This document shows, one piece after another, positions 44,444 through 56,304 of a stretch of 64,000 bases of DNA; position 1 is the stretch's first letter; every line of letters starts with the position of its first letter. The translations under genes and the position numbers were made by a program. Origin of the DNA: Rhodocollybia butyracea (taxonomy: Eukaryota; Basidiomycota; Agaricomycetes; Agaricales; Omphalotaceae); NCBI GenBank assembly GCA_015501585.1, contig JADNRY010000055.1:124001-188000 (forward strand). The letters are read 5' to 3'. The notes beneath the pieces are model-generated. The model searched no databases. It was not told the DNA's origin and saw nothing but the letters and a program-made list of their open reading frames with translations.

Positions 44444-46801
44444 ATGGTTCAGTTACGCCTCATTCTTTTCGGAATACTCTGCAGACTCGTTGAATCTCAA
44501 TCTTCTGCATCGCTTGATGTCTCTTTAACCTCTGGCCGTTACTCTGGTGTCACAGTACCTGCGAATGGAACAGACAAATGGTTGGGCATACGATATGCGA
44601 CTCCACCCGTCGGTAATCTTCGGTTCAAAGCCCCTTCACCTATCACCAAGCCAAGTAGCACTCTTCAAGATGCCTCAAATTTCGGAAACGCTTGTCCTCA
44701 ACGACCATCGACAACCTTAGGAGCACCGATGAGTGAAGACTGTCTTTTTCTTAACGTGCAATTTTCTGTTTGTTCGAGGTACTATATCGGTTTATGGATG
44801 TTTTTCTCAGGTCTGGAGACCTCAAAACACTAGCTCGAATGCAGGACTTCCCGTCTTGGTCTGGATACATGTGAGTAACACGCAATTCTATTTTACGTCT
44901 ACTTAATATTCGACATAGGGAGGAGCTTATACTGACGGGTGTGCCCCATAATCCATAGAAACCTATCCGTGTACTGATAGGCTCGTTTATGTGCAGTGCC
45001 GCTTCCGACCCTCAATATGATCCTACTCGTGCGTATATATTTCGTGCAACACATTTGATTTCAAGCTAATAGACTGACAGGAATAATCAACCGGAGTGTT
45101 GAAGTCGGCCAACCTATCGTTTTCGTTTCGATGTAACAATATGTGCTGAGTTCTGAGTACTTCTCTGACTTGACCTTGTTAGAAACTACCGGATCAACAC
45201 CTTCGGATTCGTAAGTATTTCCTAAACAGGTTTACTCTGAGTGTAAGTAATTTCCTTTGTAGCTTTCCAGTTCGCTGGTCGCACCTGAGGATCTCAACGC
45301 TGGTCTGCTCGACCAACGCACGGCCTTTGAGTTCGTTCAAGACAATATTGCTGCATTTGGAGGAGATCCAAACAAAGTAAGCTTCTCACATGTTACTGGT
45401 TCCATTCGTTACTTATTCAAATGAAGGTTACGATTTGGGGCCAGGTAGGGGCTTGTTCATTTTGTTTATTTCACGACTTACGAGCTCGGTTCTATTATTA
45501 GTCCGCTGGAGCAGGAAGTGTTGAAGCACACATTTTGTATCCGGCAAATCGAACGCTCTTTAGAGCTGGTATGGCTGACTCTTCAGTTGGACCATTGTAT
45601 GTCTCGCTCCATTAGTTATCGCTATGTCTCACCGTCAGTGCAGCAAAAGCTCCCCTCCTGCAGCTACTTATGATAAACCTGGTCTACCCTTCAGCCGTCT
45701 TCTTGAAGCCACCGGATGCACTTTTGGTCCTGAAGCAATCACATGCTTGCAAAGTGTACCGTTCGAGGTAAGCAATAAGATCGATTGGAAGGGCGTGTCT
45801 TGAGCAATGATTTATAGACTTTTCTAAATATCAGTAACACATTGATTAGCGAGGCGCTGAATGGTCAACTATGGCAGCCTTCCATTGGGCCACCGGGAAG
45901 TTTTGCTGATGCTCAAGGATCGACCAAGATTCAGAACAAAGACTTCCTTCATGTGCCCTACCTCGCTGGAACTAATGTAAGATTATCTAAGAACTACTTA
46001 GTGCACGATGGGCCACTATTTTTTACATAGGTCAACGAAGGGACCATATTTAGCAACTCTATTTTGGGTCTGAATCTCACAGGCATTGCGCAAGACGACG
46101 CCTTCGTGAACTTTATAGGCCACCTCGTTATTGACAACAGCACCTTGACCGACGACGTCTACGATGATATCCTCAACATATGGCCAGCAAACGATCCACT
46201 TTTGGGAGCGCCTTTTAATACGGGAGACTCATTGTTTGACCGTGGGGAGGCTTGGTATACCGACGAGATGTTTTTGGCACCCAGACGACTATTCTTCGAA
46301 AATGCTGCTCCCTTGCAACCAATGTTTGCGTACTATTTCCGAGAATTCTACCCGGGAGATAACTTTACTTTTGGAGGTAAGTATCTTTAACTCGAAAAAT
46401 CTTCCCAAACTAATCCGTCCGTAAAGTGGCGCACGCATCGGAACTACTTGTACTCTTTGGGCAAGTACCAGATCCCGCCATCGAAACTGATTTTGCCAAT
46501 GAAATGCTCGGTTTCTACCTGAACTTTATCTACAATATGGATCCTGGACGTCAGCTCCTTCATCCAATACGCTCTGATTATGCCAGTGACTGATATTGAC
46601 ATAGAACCATGGCCAAGGTATACAGCAGAATCGAAAAGTGTAATGCAATTGATGCGAGACAACATCACCGTGATTCCGGACAGTGTGTATCGCAACTCTT
46701 TTCAGACTAGCTTACACTGATGAATCCTCTCCTTAGACTGGGACATTGACAAAACCGATTTTTTGCTCAGACAGAAAGTTCTCAATGAATTCCAGAAGTA
46801 A
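44444..46801 (+). CDS. Secreted type B carboxylesterase/lipase, copy 1
   Basis: Starts [19 protein letters not shown], a signal peptide; an ATG three codons earlier is not kept in copy 2, so 44444 is preferred. Esterase landmarks follow: [42 protein letters not shown] (oxyanion hole), [43 protein letters not shown] with the catalytic Ser at the start of the exon after the intron, NVNEGTIF (likely catalytic Glu), [16 protein letters not shown] and [12 protein letters not shown] (catalytic His). Many short introns. It hydrolyses esters outside the cell; the substrate is unknown. One donor near the C-terminus is GTCAGC, weaker than the GTAAGT in copy 2, but the frame is kept and the end LNEFQK matches. 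Confidence 0.9.
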
Positions 46802-48135
46802 ATTGTTGGTTCTTACTGGCATTAGTTGATTCGTGAATATGATCTTTGTTGTCGTCTTCTTTTCAGTGTGAAATAAAGGTCGGATAAGCCACATACAGCT
46901 GAATCAGCGAAAAGTGTGCAACTCCAAAAGCCGACCAAGAATAGCCCAGAATATGCACCGTTTGGGAAGAGCCAGGACCTGCGAGGACTTTGAGCTTGTC
47001 TTTCTAGATCTGATTTAGCAGCATAATCCGGCCCATCACTGTCCGGATTGTAACCTCGGTTTGAAGCTGGAGAACGGATTTGAGTGGGGCAGGGTGGTAC
47101 GATGCCAACGACAGTAAGCATCGGCCTGTGCATGGTTATGATCTCCACTAACTTTGTTCAGCGGTGCGAACTTATGGTAGACGACACTTATCACAACCGA
47201 CACAGATAAAAGTCTCTTCACAGGTTGGGGCCGCTGTTGGATAGGTGCAGTTACCCTTAGTCTACCTGAAGGATTTGACGGAGAAGCAGCGAAGAGTTGG
47301 ATGATGGGCTATGGAAACCTGCCGCTGGATGACTAATAAGTTTAAAGCTTTAGGTCATGAGTGAGGAATTGAATTCGCAAAATCGTAGGATTGATAACAC
47401 TGCAAGCAAGACCGACGTGTCGACGTGTGGTTAGTGCGGAGCGAGTACAAGAAATCCCCAGAAGTATCCAAATCTTATCCGCATTAGTCCCCTGCTTCGT
47501 TCTAGCCGACATTCATTTTCTCCCTTTATAAAAAAAGAACATATGAATAGTGTGCTTTTATCGATATAATAGCTACTCACAGCTACTCACCCGCTGAATT
47601 AATGCATCATGGGATTGGCTACTGGGCTCCTGATTTCAGAACGCACGGCAATGAAGCCATTGGGAGCATCTTGCTCAGGCTTTTGTTCCAAGAAAATGCA
47701 GTGTCTATGGTACTGACATCGAGAGATACTTGGAACATGACTTGGAGGTATTAATAAATGTATACAAAGAGTCCCAGCTCACTGGCATGAGGGGAGGGTC
47801 AGGGAGGGCCTCCGTCGGGATGAAACGGCGGTATGTAACGCGGATCGCCTTTCTCGTACCATGGAGAATAAATTGCTCATGTTCACGGAATTAGGCAAAC
47901 GGCAGTAATTACTATATCCCTTTTCCTCTCACGTTTGGCCATACTTACAAGTATCTGCACTCTCATTCAAAGATCTCGCTTTCTTTTGATGTCCCTAGTA
48001 CTTCGAGAGGACGGTCAGCTGCTTCCGGGGTAAAGACTTCGTCCCTGTCTTCTCACATGGTTCATATAAGAGAATGAGCGCGTCGTGCATTCTCTTCGAA
48101 TTCTCTCCGGATCCCTAGAACCACTGACGTTAATC
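46802..48135. other. Interval between esterase copies, with a SEC9 remnant
   Basis: No gene. Minus-strand frames at 46822-47221 have no motif. The piece at 47340-47600 is a decayed copy of the SEC9 3' end, and the last 200 bases are a copy of the esterase 1 promoter. Confidence 0.5.
47340..47600 (+). pseudogene. SEC9 3'-end remnant
   Basis: 'aaagctttaggtcatgagtg' and 'gaattcgcaaaatcgtagga' match SEC9 44031-44084. The Sec9 frame is lost within about 100 bases, at 'accgacgtgtcgacgtgtgg'. The following 150 bases match the SEC9 3' flank weakly ('aatagtgtgc', 'cgctgaattaatg'). Confidence 0.8.
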
Positions 48136-50526
48136 ATGGTTCAGTTACGCCTCATTCTATTCGGTTTCTTCTTTAGACTCGTTCAATCTCAATCTTCTGC
48201 ATCCCTGGATGTCTCTTTAACGTCCGGCCGTTACTCTGGCGTCGCAACTGCGAATGGAACAGACAAATGGTTAGGTATACGATACGCGACTCCACCTATC
48301 GGTAACCTTCGGTTCAAAGCCCCTTCACCTATCGCCAAGCCAAGTAGCACTCTCCAAGATGCCACGACTTTTGGAAATGCTTGCCCTCAGCCACCATCGA
48401 CTGGCTTAGGAGCGCCGTTGAGTGAAGATTGTCTTTTCCTGAATGTACAGCCATTTGCGTTTGCCAGCTGTTAGATTCGCTCACTGGTGACATTCTCAGG
48501 TCTGGAGACCCACAAACACTAGCGTGAACGCGAAACTTCCTGTTTTAGTCTGGATACATGTGAGTAACCGTCCGTTATTCCCCTGAAATACACCTACCTG
48601 ATATCCTTCGCAGGGAGGAGCTTATACTAACGGGTAGATTTACCACCATTTAGAGATTTTATCTGATGTACACTGATGGATTCGATAGCGCTGCTTCTGA
48701 TCCTCAATATGATCCCACTCGTATGCTTATATTTCATATATTTCGTGACGTTTGATCCAATCTAACTGGCTAACAGGGATTGTCACTCGAAGCGCCGACG
48801 TTGGCCAACCAATCGTTTTCGTTTCAATGTATAAATCTCTACTCCATTCGAAGTACTTCTCTTTAACTTGACCTCGCTAGAAACTACCGTGTCAACACCT
48901 TCGGATTCGTAAGTATTGTTCAGAAACAGATTTACGAGTCTGTATGCAATTCACTTGCTCTGTAGCTTTCGAGTTCGCTAGTCGCACCTGCAGATCTCAA
49001 TGCTGGATTGCTCGACCAACGCATGGCCTTTGAGTTCGTCCAAGACAATATTGCCGCATTTGGTGGAGATCCAAGCAAAGTAAACTTCCCACTTGCCATT
49101 ACTAGTTTCACTCGTTACTCACCGCAACGACGTAGGTCACAATTTGGGGCCAGGTATGAGCTTGTTTATTTTGTTGATCTCCCGGCTTACAGTAACCTTC
49201 ATTCTGATATCAGTCTGCTGGAGCAGGAAGCGTTGAATCACATCTTTTGTATCCGGCAAACCGATCTCTGTTTAGAGCTGCCATAGCTGACTCTTCAACT
49301 GGACCATTGTAAGGCTTGCCTCGTAAATTTAGCGCTATGTCTCACTGTCGATAATTACAGTAAAAGCTCCCCTCCTGCAGCTACTTATGATAAACCTGGT
49401 AAACCCTTCAGCCGTCTTCTTGAAGCCACTGGATGCACTTTCGGTCGTAAAGCAATCGCATGCTTGCAAAGTGTACCATTCGAGGTGAGTTAATACCGAT
49501 TGGGATGGTATGTGTCTCCAATAAAAATTTGTAGACTTTACTAAATATTAGTAACGCGATGATTGGGGCGACATTGAACTCACAACTATGGCAGCCTTCT
49601 ATTGGACCGCCGGGGAGTTTCGCTGATGCTCGAGCATCGACCAAGATTCAGAACAGGAACTTCCTTCATGTACCCTACCTCGGAGGAACTAATGTAGGTT
49701 TATTGAAAAAGGCATTCATAGTGCGCTGACGGGTCACTACTTTTGACAAAGGTTAATGAAGGAGCAACATTCAGCGAGTCTGTGTTGGGTCTGAATCTCG
49801 AAGGTATCACACAAGACGAGGCCTTCGTGAACTTCATAGGCCACCTTGTTATCGACAACAGCACCTTGACCAACGACGTCTATGATAAAACCCTCGAATT
49901 GTGGCCAGCAAATGATCCGCTTCTAGGCGCACCTTTCAATACAGGGGACTCATTGTTTGACCGTGCGGAAGCGTGGTATACTGACGCAATGTTCTTGTCC
50001 TCCCGACGACTATTTTTCGAAAACGCTGCTGCTTTGCAGCCAATGTTTGCGTACTATTTCCGTGAATTCTACCCTGGAGACAACGTCACCCTTGGAGGTA
50101 CACGAATATCTTAAACTTGAAATCCCGCACTAATCTCCCGTTCATGAAGTGTATCACGCGTCAGAACTACTTGTGCTCTTTGGTCCAGTACCAGATCCCA
50201 CCATCGAAACTGATTTCGCCAACCAAATGCTTGGTTTCTACCTGAACTTCATCTACAATTTGGATCCTGGACGTAAGTTCGCACTATTAATTACACTTTA
50301 ATCGTCCCAAATGATTAATCATTGATATAGGACAATGGCCAAGGTATACAACAGAATCGAAGAGTGTCATGCAATTGATGCGTGACAATATCACTGCGAT
50401 TCCGGATAGTATGTATTGCACCCATTTCCAATCAGTTGATGATGATGAATCTGCTCCTTAGATTGGGACACTGACAAGACTAATTTTTTGCTCACACAAC
50501 AAGTTCTCAACGAATTCCAGAAATGA
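48136..50526 (+). CDS. Secreted type B carboxylesterase/lipase, copy 2
   Basis: Starts [19 protein letters not shown] (signal peptide). It matches copy 1 along its whole length, with the same introns: [67 protein letters not shown] (catalytic Ser), [16 protein letters not shown] (Glu), [11 protein letters not shown] (His), ending LNEFQK. It lacks two residues (VP) near position 37 compared with copy 1. No frame break was found when the introns are removed. Protein differences are spread along the gene, so the two may differ in specificity. Confidence 0.9.
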
Positions 50527-50726
50527 GGTCTTTTGCAGGACCAAGCGATGGCAGGCGATTATGTAGTCTGACACGATAGAAAAAATAAATTGATATATTT
50601 CTGATCGTTTTCTACATAATAAGATTTATGAAATCGAGGAACATTACACATACAACTGAAGCCAGTTTAGCCTAAGCAATGATACAGAACCCCAGATCCC
50701 AAGACCAAACACACGACTCTAATAGT

Positions 50727-51779
50727 CTAAACAGGGCCATTTGCATCCACTCGACGCGGCATATAGCTCCTCAGTTCCAATTGTGCCTTCGAGGCGTAAT
50801 ACTCGGCGTCGTCGACGACGGCTACTGGAACCTCCGACTCCCATGAAGCCTGGGAATAGATCGAAAGCGAAGCAGTAGTAGGCGGGCGAAGGGGTCTTAC
50901 TGGTTTCTGAGAGCGATCTGTGGGGACAGGGGCAACGGAACTAGTACTTCCTTCTTCCTTCTTGGGTTTGGGCTTGGAGTGTATAGGACAGTTCCGAGAG
51001 CACAAGAAAGGATCGTGGCGACGAGGAGGACGGACGGGAGGGGTTTCGAAAAAAGGTCGAGGTTTGCGTAAGAGAGGATCTCCAGCGTCTTCAGCCCAAT
51101 TCGGATTATACGTGTTGGGATTGTAAACTCGTTCCGGAGTCCTCCCCGTCCATTTTTGCAACACGCCCTGAAGAGAGGATTTGCCTGGGTTAGGGGTAGA
51201 GTACGATTCCACATATGGATGCAAGTACGTGGATTTGGGCGGTTTCGGTTTACTCCTAGACAACGTACGCGTGCGGGGCTGAGGGCTGACCACTTCCGGA
51301 GCATGTCTAATCGCAAGAGTATTCTTCTTGGGAGGTTGAGCAGCTGGAGGTAGAGGTCCTTTGGTCCCCAATCGACGTTCCAAAGAGGAACTGGGGCGAT
51401 CGGGCCATTTCTCCCTTCGCTCATCCGGCTTCGTTTCGTTCTCATAACGAGCGAAATCGCGCTCTGCCCTTCGACGCTCATTTGTTGTTTGGATAGTGTG
51501 GAATTTCCGACGATTTCGGTCGTGGAATTCGATAGCACGACGACAGTGCTCGTCGGCTTCTGCCGCCATTTTCTTGGTCACAACGTAGTTACCCTGACCA
51601 CACCCCACGCAGATAAAAGTGCCCTGCACTGGCTGAGGTAGGTTGGGATAGATACAGTCGCCGTTGCTGCATTTGTTGTGAAGGGGTGATGGCCAGTCTA
51701 TGGGAAGCTTGGATTTACCAACTAGGGGATACAGAATCAGGGCGTTATGCAGCAAAGACCAACAAAGTTGAACATACAT
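50727..51779 (-). CDS. Unrecognised protein with C-x4-C-x14-C-x2-C motif (paralogue 2)
   Basis: The main exon (51721-50727) starts GKSKLPIDWPSPLHNKCSNG, then DC, IYPNLPQPVQGTFI and CVGCGQGNYVV: four cysteines spaced x4, x14, x2, as in paralogue 1 at 7.6-8.3 kb. A charged helical stretch follows (AIEFHDRNRRKFHTIQTTNE, RRRAERDFARYENETKPDER), then Pro/Arg-rich disordered sequence and a second Cys/His group, DPFLCSRNCPIHSK. A 16-base first exon (51779-51764) and a 42-base intron (donor GTTGGT, acceptor CCTAG) give MYVQLFGKSKLP and 336 residues, divisible by three. The intron is shorter than usual. Alternatively the frame is read straight through from an upstream ATG at about 51893-51895. Function unknown. 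Confidence 0.7.
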   Translation of the reverse strand: MYVQLCWSLLHNALILYPLVGKSKLPIDWPSPLHNKCSNGDCIYPNLPQPVQGTFICVGCGQGNYVVTKKMAAEADEHCRRAIEFHDRNRRKFHTIQTTNERRRAERDFARYENETKPDERREKWPDRPSSSLERRLGTKGPLPPAAQPPKKNTLAIRHAPEVVSPQPRTRTLSRSKPKPPKSTYLHPYVESYSTPNPGKSSLQGVLQKWTGRTPERVYNPNTYNPNWAEDAGDPLLRKPRPFFETPPVRPPRRHDPFLCSRNCPIHSKPKPKKEEGSTSSVAPVPTDRSQKPVRPLRPPTTASLSIYSQASWESEVPVAVVDDAEYYASKAQLELRSYMPRRVDANGPV

Positions 51780-52769
51780 TTCATACTTGGAATACAGGTC
51801 TAGAGAAGAAGGAGTGTTAAGGTGGCAGCACCAGGACGCCCGCCTATGAGGGCTTAAAGAAGGTGGAAATAGAAAGTTATGGGCTATCAATGACTCCATT
51901 GAATTTATAGGTAGGACAAAGGCGGCCAAGGGTCTTTTGCTTATAGCTTTGATTGTTTTTTTTTCCCTTTTTGGAAGTGGACAATGGCCGGTTTTGGTCT
52001 TTTGTTTTCCTTATTTGGGTTTGCCGATAGATAGACAATTCATTTGGATCAATTATTTCTCAGATTTTACCTGCAGCTATGGGGGAAAGCACGCAAGTGC
52101 ACTCGAGAGCTCAAGATGTCGGATAGTGCCGAAATTGAATATCATTGTGCTGAGCGCGGAAGGATAAGCGCTCATCTCCGGCACCGGTCATTTCCTGTTT
52201 ACTGCTTCAAGTCATATGAAAGAATGCTATAAAATTACATCTATAATTGTAGTATTGTGTTGAACGAAGTAAAAAGGGAAAACGACTTGAGCATTCCGCG
52301 AGCTTCGATCACAATGCAGTGCGCAAATTGAAGGAAGCTTGACAATGAAGTAATGAATGTTCGGGAATGGTGAGACTGTAAAAGTAAACATGACTTGGTA
52401 AATGTACACAGACAGCAGTTGGGGTGATGCGAACGGAGAGGACGATTAATAGTGACAGAGGTACGTGGCGTGGTGGTGAGTGGACGTGGAAGGCGAAGGT
52501 GGAATAAGGGGGGTTAGTTAATCAGGTGCGTATGGTGTAAGGGTATTGTTAATGGGACGTAGAGTAACGATAATGGAAGAACGAGCATAAGACGGCATCG
52601 GACGAAGGAGGATCTGTAAAAATCTATGTGACATGTAGAACACGACAATCAGAAGGGAACTATCCCAACTTTAAAATTTTGAAGAGCTTTGTCGTTGGCC
52701 GGCTGATGGCTCAGTCTATTGGCTAGGCCTAGCAGGAGCGGCTGTGAGGCAGAGCGTGTAATGTGGCGG
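51780..52769. other. Intergenic region between paralogue 2 and the Nudix gene
   Basis: About 1 kb with no supported gene. The plus-strand frames at 51937-52232 are short and lack motifs. It should contain the promoter of paralogue 2 and the 3' flank of the Nudix gene. Confidence 0.45.
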
Positions 52770-53365
52770 TCATCTGGAAGGTGCCAAAGAACAAAGACGC
52801 AAGCCTTGCGAAAGCTCCTGTTTCCATTCCAGTCTTCGTATGGCTTCTCCGTAGTCAACCCATTCTCTTCTCCGTTCATTCCTCTCCAGCCAATCTTGTT
52901 CGAGTGACACGACATCAAGCTCATAGAAGTGGTAAACCACCGCCGCTGTCGGTATGGTCACCACAAAACGAGTTATTCTTCCCCGGACGCCAGCTGTTGT
53001 AGCGAATAAATTGCATAGTTGAGATGCAAAAAGCAGAAAGGAACAGCGCGAAAAGGTGAAAATCAGGATGTGAGAGGACGGAGAGAAGGACAAAGGGTAA
53101 GACCTTCTTCCAAGGCTTCCCGCAACGCTGCGTTCTCCAATACAACATCTGAGGATTCCCAACCGCCTTTGGGCACTGTAAGCCAAGACGGAACATAACC
53201 AAAAACAGTCAATGTTTCAAATACAAACAGCGGGAAGCAAGCCAACTCACAAACCCAGTTGTTAGGTCGCTTCCGGGACGTAACAACTAGAACTTTTCCC
53301 GCAGCTCGCGCTATTGGGATGGCGCAACAAACGATACGTGGCGACAAACGTCCTTTGTTGCCCAT
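52770..53365 (-). CDS. Nudix hydrolase, diphosphoinositol-polyphosphate phosphohydrolase type
   Basis: Three exons (53365-53251, 53175-53104, 52993-52770) give 136 residues, divisible by three. It starts MGNKGRLSPRIVCCAIPIAR. The Nudix box is read across an intron: LPKGGWESSDVVLENAALRE, then ALEEAGVRG, with the catalytic REALEEAG. The first Glu of the box is Asp, and there are eight residues before RE, as in yeast Aps1. The WVLPKGGWE lead-in and small size fit the Aps1/DIPP group, which cleaves diphosphoinositol polyphosphates and dinucleoside polyphosphates. The C-terminal part (FYELDVVSLEQDWLERNERR, then WVDYGEAIRRL) matches the fold's last helix. Confidence 0.88.
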
Positions 53366-54166
53366 GATTTTGTTTTCGCTATGAGATACCGGTTTTGTTT
53401 AACTTCTCTTCATCTACTGAAAGAAAGACCGCGCTGGAGCACAATTCAGTGTCCAGAAAAGTGTCGTGCGACAAACGACGGGTGAGTTAGACGTCGCTTT
53501 TGGCGGAAGGAAGAGGGATGTATAGGTCTTGTCGGATGAGGTAGGAGAGCTTGACAGGGAAGGGGCCACGAAAAGTTAGCTGTTTAAAAGAAAAAAAAGA
53601 AGCGCGGCAAGTAAGTTGAGCACTCGGGAAGATTGGAGGGGGAACCAACCGTATTTTCCTCACTTTCGTGCAAAAGTTCTCTCCCAAAAGGTAGACTAGG
53701 TCGAAAGGAGTTTGAAAAAGGGGAAGCCGTGTCGAATAAATAAATTATCGGTGCAAACTTCACAAACGTGCGTCAATAGCATCGCGTAAGCGCTCAATTA
53801 CTCAGGTGAGCGCTGGCGTTTCTGATCTCAAAGTAAGGGCTGCTGCTGGTCTAGCAAAGTGATATCAGAATCGGTTAGCCGCAAGAAAGCTTGCTTCCTA
53901 GAAGTTGGCCTCAAAAGAAGTATAGTATGTCATGGGGTTCATCGTGTCAACTTAAGTGAATGCCGCGTATGATATTTTCAAAATGTTTGTTCTGCAATCA
54001 GGAATCTGTGTATTTGGGGTACCGGAAATCTATGATCCGAAAGCAAGGCCGAGTCTCTCGAGTCGGTATAAATAAGTCAGTAGGTCTTTGCTCGCCTGAT
54101 ACATTACTCGTTCCAGCTGGTGTCCGCAATGAGCATGATTCACCGGTCCCAGAGCAAAAGATGAAC
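53366..54166. other. Intergenic region
   Basis: 800 bases without a supported gene, between the Nudix start and the 3' end of the ZIP transporter. The minus frame at 53487-53687 has no motif. Confidence 0.45.
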
Positions 54167-56087
54167 TCACGCAACGAAGAACATGCAGGCTACACCAAAG
54201 AACATCGCCGCAAACTGTGCATGACTGAAATAAGTATTTGAAAATCCATAACTGGCTAGGACATGCCTCTCGCAAGGCTTGCTTCCCGGATTTGCTTTCG
54301 GCGAGGAGGGTTGGAAGGACCGCAACGGCACCAATGTAAAGAAAGCCACCTGCAACGAATGGTATGACCTAGAAGTCTTGTAAGCTTTCAATTCAAGATG
54401 CGGCGATATTTCCGAGTGGGAAGGGGACCAGAAGATAAGCACTTACCAGGTCCGCAATCTGCAAAGTGGTTCCCAGAAGACCGCTAGCATCTTGTCGTAT
54501 GCCCCCAGCAAAATCCAAAACGTGGACGGTTTCCGCTAAAGACGATGTGGCGTTGCGGACCGCGATACCAATGAAAGTGCTGTTTGAGTGGTGGGAGAGT
54601 CAACATACGGCGGTTAACGGAGGATAGCATGAACAGGTAAAAAATGGATATCGGTAGAAGATGCAGGGTCAAAAGGAAGAGGACATACCCAACCTGCTCC
54701 GATTGGGAGGAGTAAAAACAAACGTGCAGTAAAGTGTCAATTAAACCTAAGAAGCAATAGCCGGTACGAAGAAAACTCACGAATGCACCAATGGCGGTTA
54801 TAAACTGAGACTGCATTGCCTGCTGTTTGGTAAACCCGCTTCGGATTAAGATGGAGTAGTCCGCGATTTCATGCGGAATCTCATGAGCGAAGCAAGCGAG
54901 TGTAGTGGTAGCCCCGATGAGAGGAGACGCATAGAATGAGGCGGCCATTCTTATATCGCGTAAATAAAATGGTTTTTATGACGATTAATTTCAGAGTAAC
55001 AATAAAGTAAATCCCACATACGCCAATCCGTCGGTCACCTGCGATATGCATTTCATCAGATCTGGAGAAGCATAGAGTGCGATTGAGATTACTGACGTTG
55101 TGCGTAAAATCTGCAAAGAGATTGAGATAAGCTGACAGTTTGGAGGGTCCGCTAGGGGAAGTATGCAAAGGCTCTGAGCCGGCATTTGCACCGTTAGTAG
55201 TAGACGATCCGGTTTTGGTTCTAGATTTGAGTGTCTCTTGTGAAGATCGGGCAGTAGTCTTGGCTTCTACGGCTGGGCTGTGGGAATGAGAATGACCTGC
55301 CGAGCCTTCTCCAGATTCCGCGCCGAGGACGCGCAAGGTCTTTTCCATAAAAAAGAATGCCGCAAATCCTACAAATATCCCTAGCCTGAAAATACTCTTT
55401 AGTTGATACCGCTGAATAAAGAAACATTAAGGAACGAACCCTGTCAGTATGTTCCTCTTTTCTTCAACCATGATGAAATTTACTCCGGAGTCTTGGTGCT
55501 CTCCCATGAACGAATGAGGCACAAGATGTAAAAACACATCAGACAATAGACCACCTGTCTATAGAGAAATTCAGATATCAGTTCCATCAAAGAAGTCGAA
55601 GAGAGCTCACCGCAAATGCTGTCATGGTGTTGAGAGTATCACCATTTATTTTGGCAGGGATAAACGCGAGAATAAAGTTGGGGACTCTTCATTGTGCGGA
55701 GTTAGTTGAGATTAAAGATACCGTGATTAATGAGAATTATGAGGTTCAAGCAGCTCGAAACAGAGATAACGACGTACGAACTGATGTAGAAGGTACCCAG
55801 GATGGAATTCCAGGCTGGGCCAAAGGGAAAGAGCCAGGCGAAGACTGTTCTCATGATAGGAGACTCTGCGGCTTCCAATTCTAACTTGAGAGCGTCCAGC
55901 TGTTGTACGGGTAGGCATTGTTTGATATCGTCATTCTGCACATGCCAAAAAAAACTGGCTTAGAAACGAAAAGATGTATACATTTCGCAAGCCTTACAGT
56001 GATATTCAAGGAAGGCTTGGATGCGGTTGTCCATAGTAAAGCCAAAAGACAGACGAGGAGCAAAGATCGACGCTGGGTAGCCGGCAT
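54167..56087 (-). CDS. YKE4: ZIP-family zinc transporter, YKE4/ZIP7 type
   Basis: Starts MPATQRRSLLLVCLLALLWT, a signal sequence. After an intron come NDDIKQCLPVQQLDALKLE and SPIMRTVFAWLFPFGPAWNS, then LNTMTAF, VFLHLVPHSFMGEHQDS, NILTGLGIFVGFAAFFFMEK, a His-rich loop (AGHSHSHSPAVEAK) and the core ACFAHEIPHEIADYSILIRS, with metal-binding HEIPHE in a membrane helix, then GFTKQQAMQSQFITAIGAF. The last exon ends FAAMFFGVACMFFVA. This pattern fits the LIV-1/KE4 branch, which moves zinc from the ER/Golgi to the cytosol. About eight exons; not all limits were fixed. An upstream Met at 56177 in frame would place the signal sequence inside the protein, so it is not used. Confidence 0.88.
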
Positions 56088-56304
56088 GAGAGAAGCTGAA
56101 AAAAGACAGGACACGGCGAAAGAAAGACTCAAAGAGATTACTGGCTGTACAATACACGTCGGAGATTCGATGAGCAATGTATACTCGTCCCCTGTTCGGT
56201 CCGACGTGCCGATGACTCATCTCCGTACGTCCTGGACTTCCTCTGAGTCTTCGTAAACCGCAAGCATCTCACAAAAGTTCAGAAAACTAATCACAGGAAG
56301 CAAA
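56088..56304. promoter_or_regulatory. Divergent promoter of ZIP transporter and HD-domain gene
   Basis: 217 bases between divergent start codons. No named motif is visible. Confidence 0.45.

Noticed and set aside
46541..46606. Esterase copy 1 seemed broken near its C-terminus.
   Set aside because: A weak GTCAGC donor replaces the GTAAGT of copy 2, but splicing to the AG at 46606 keeps the frame and the shared [13 protein letters not shown] block.
46822..47221. Two minus-strand frames between the esterases.
   Set aside because: No motif; they lie in the decayed duplicate of SEC9 flank and promoter sequence.
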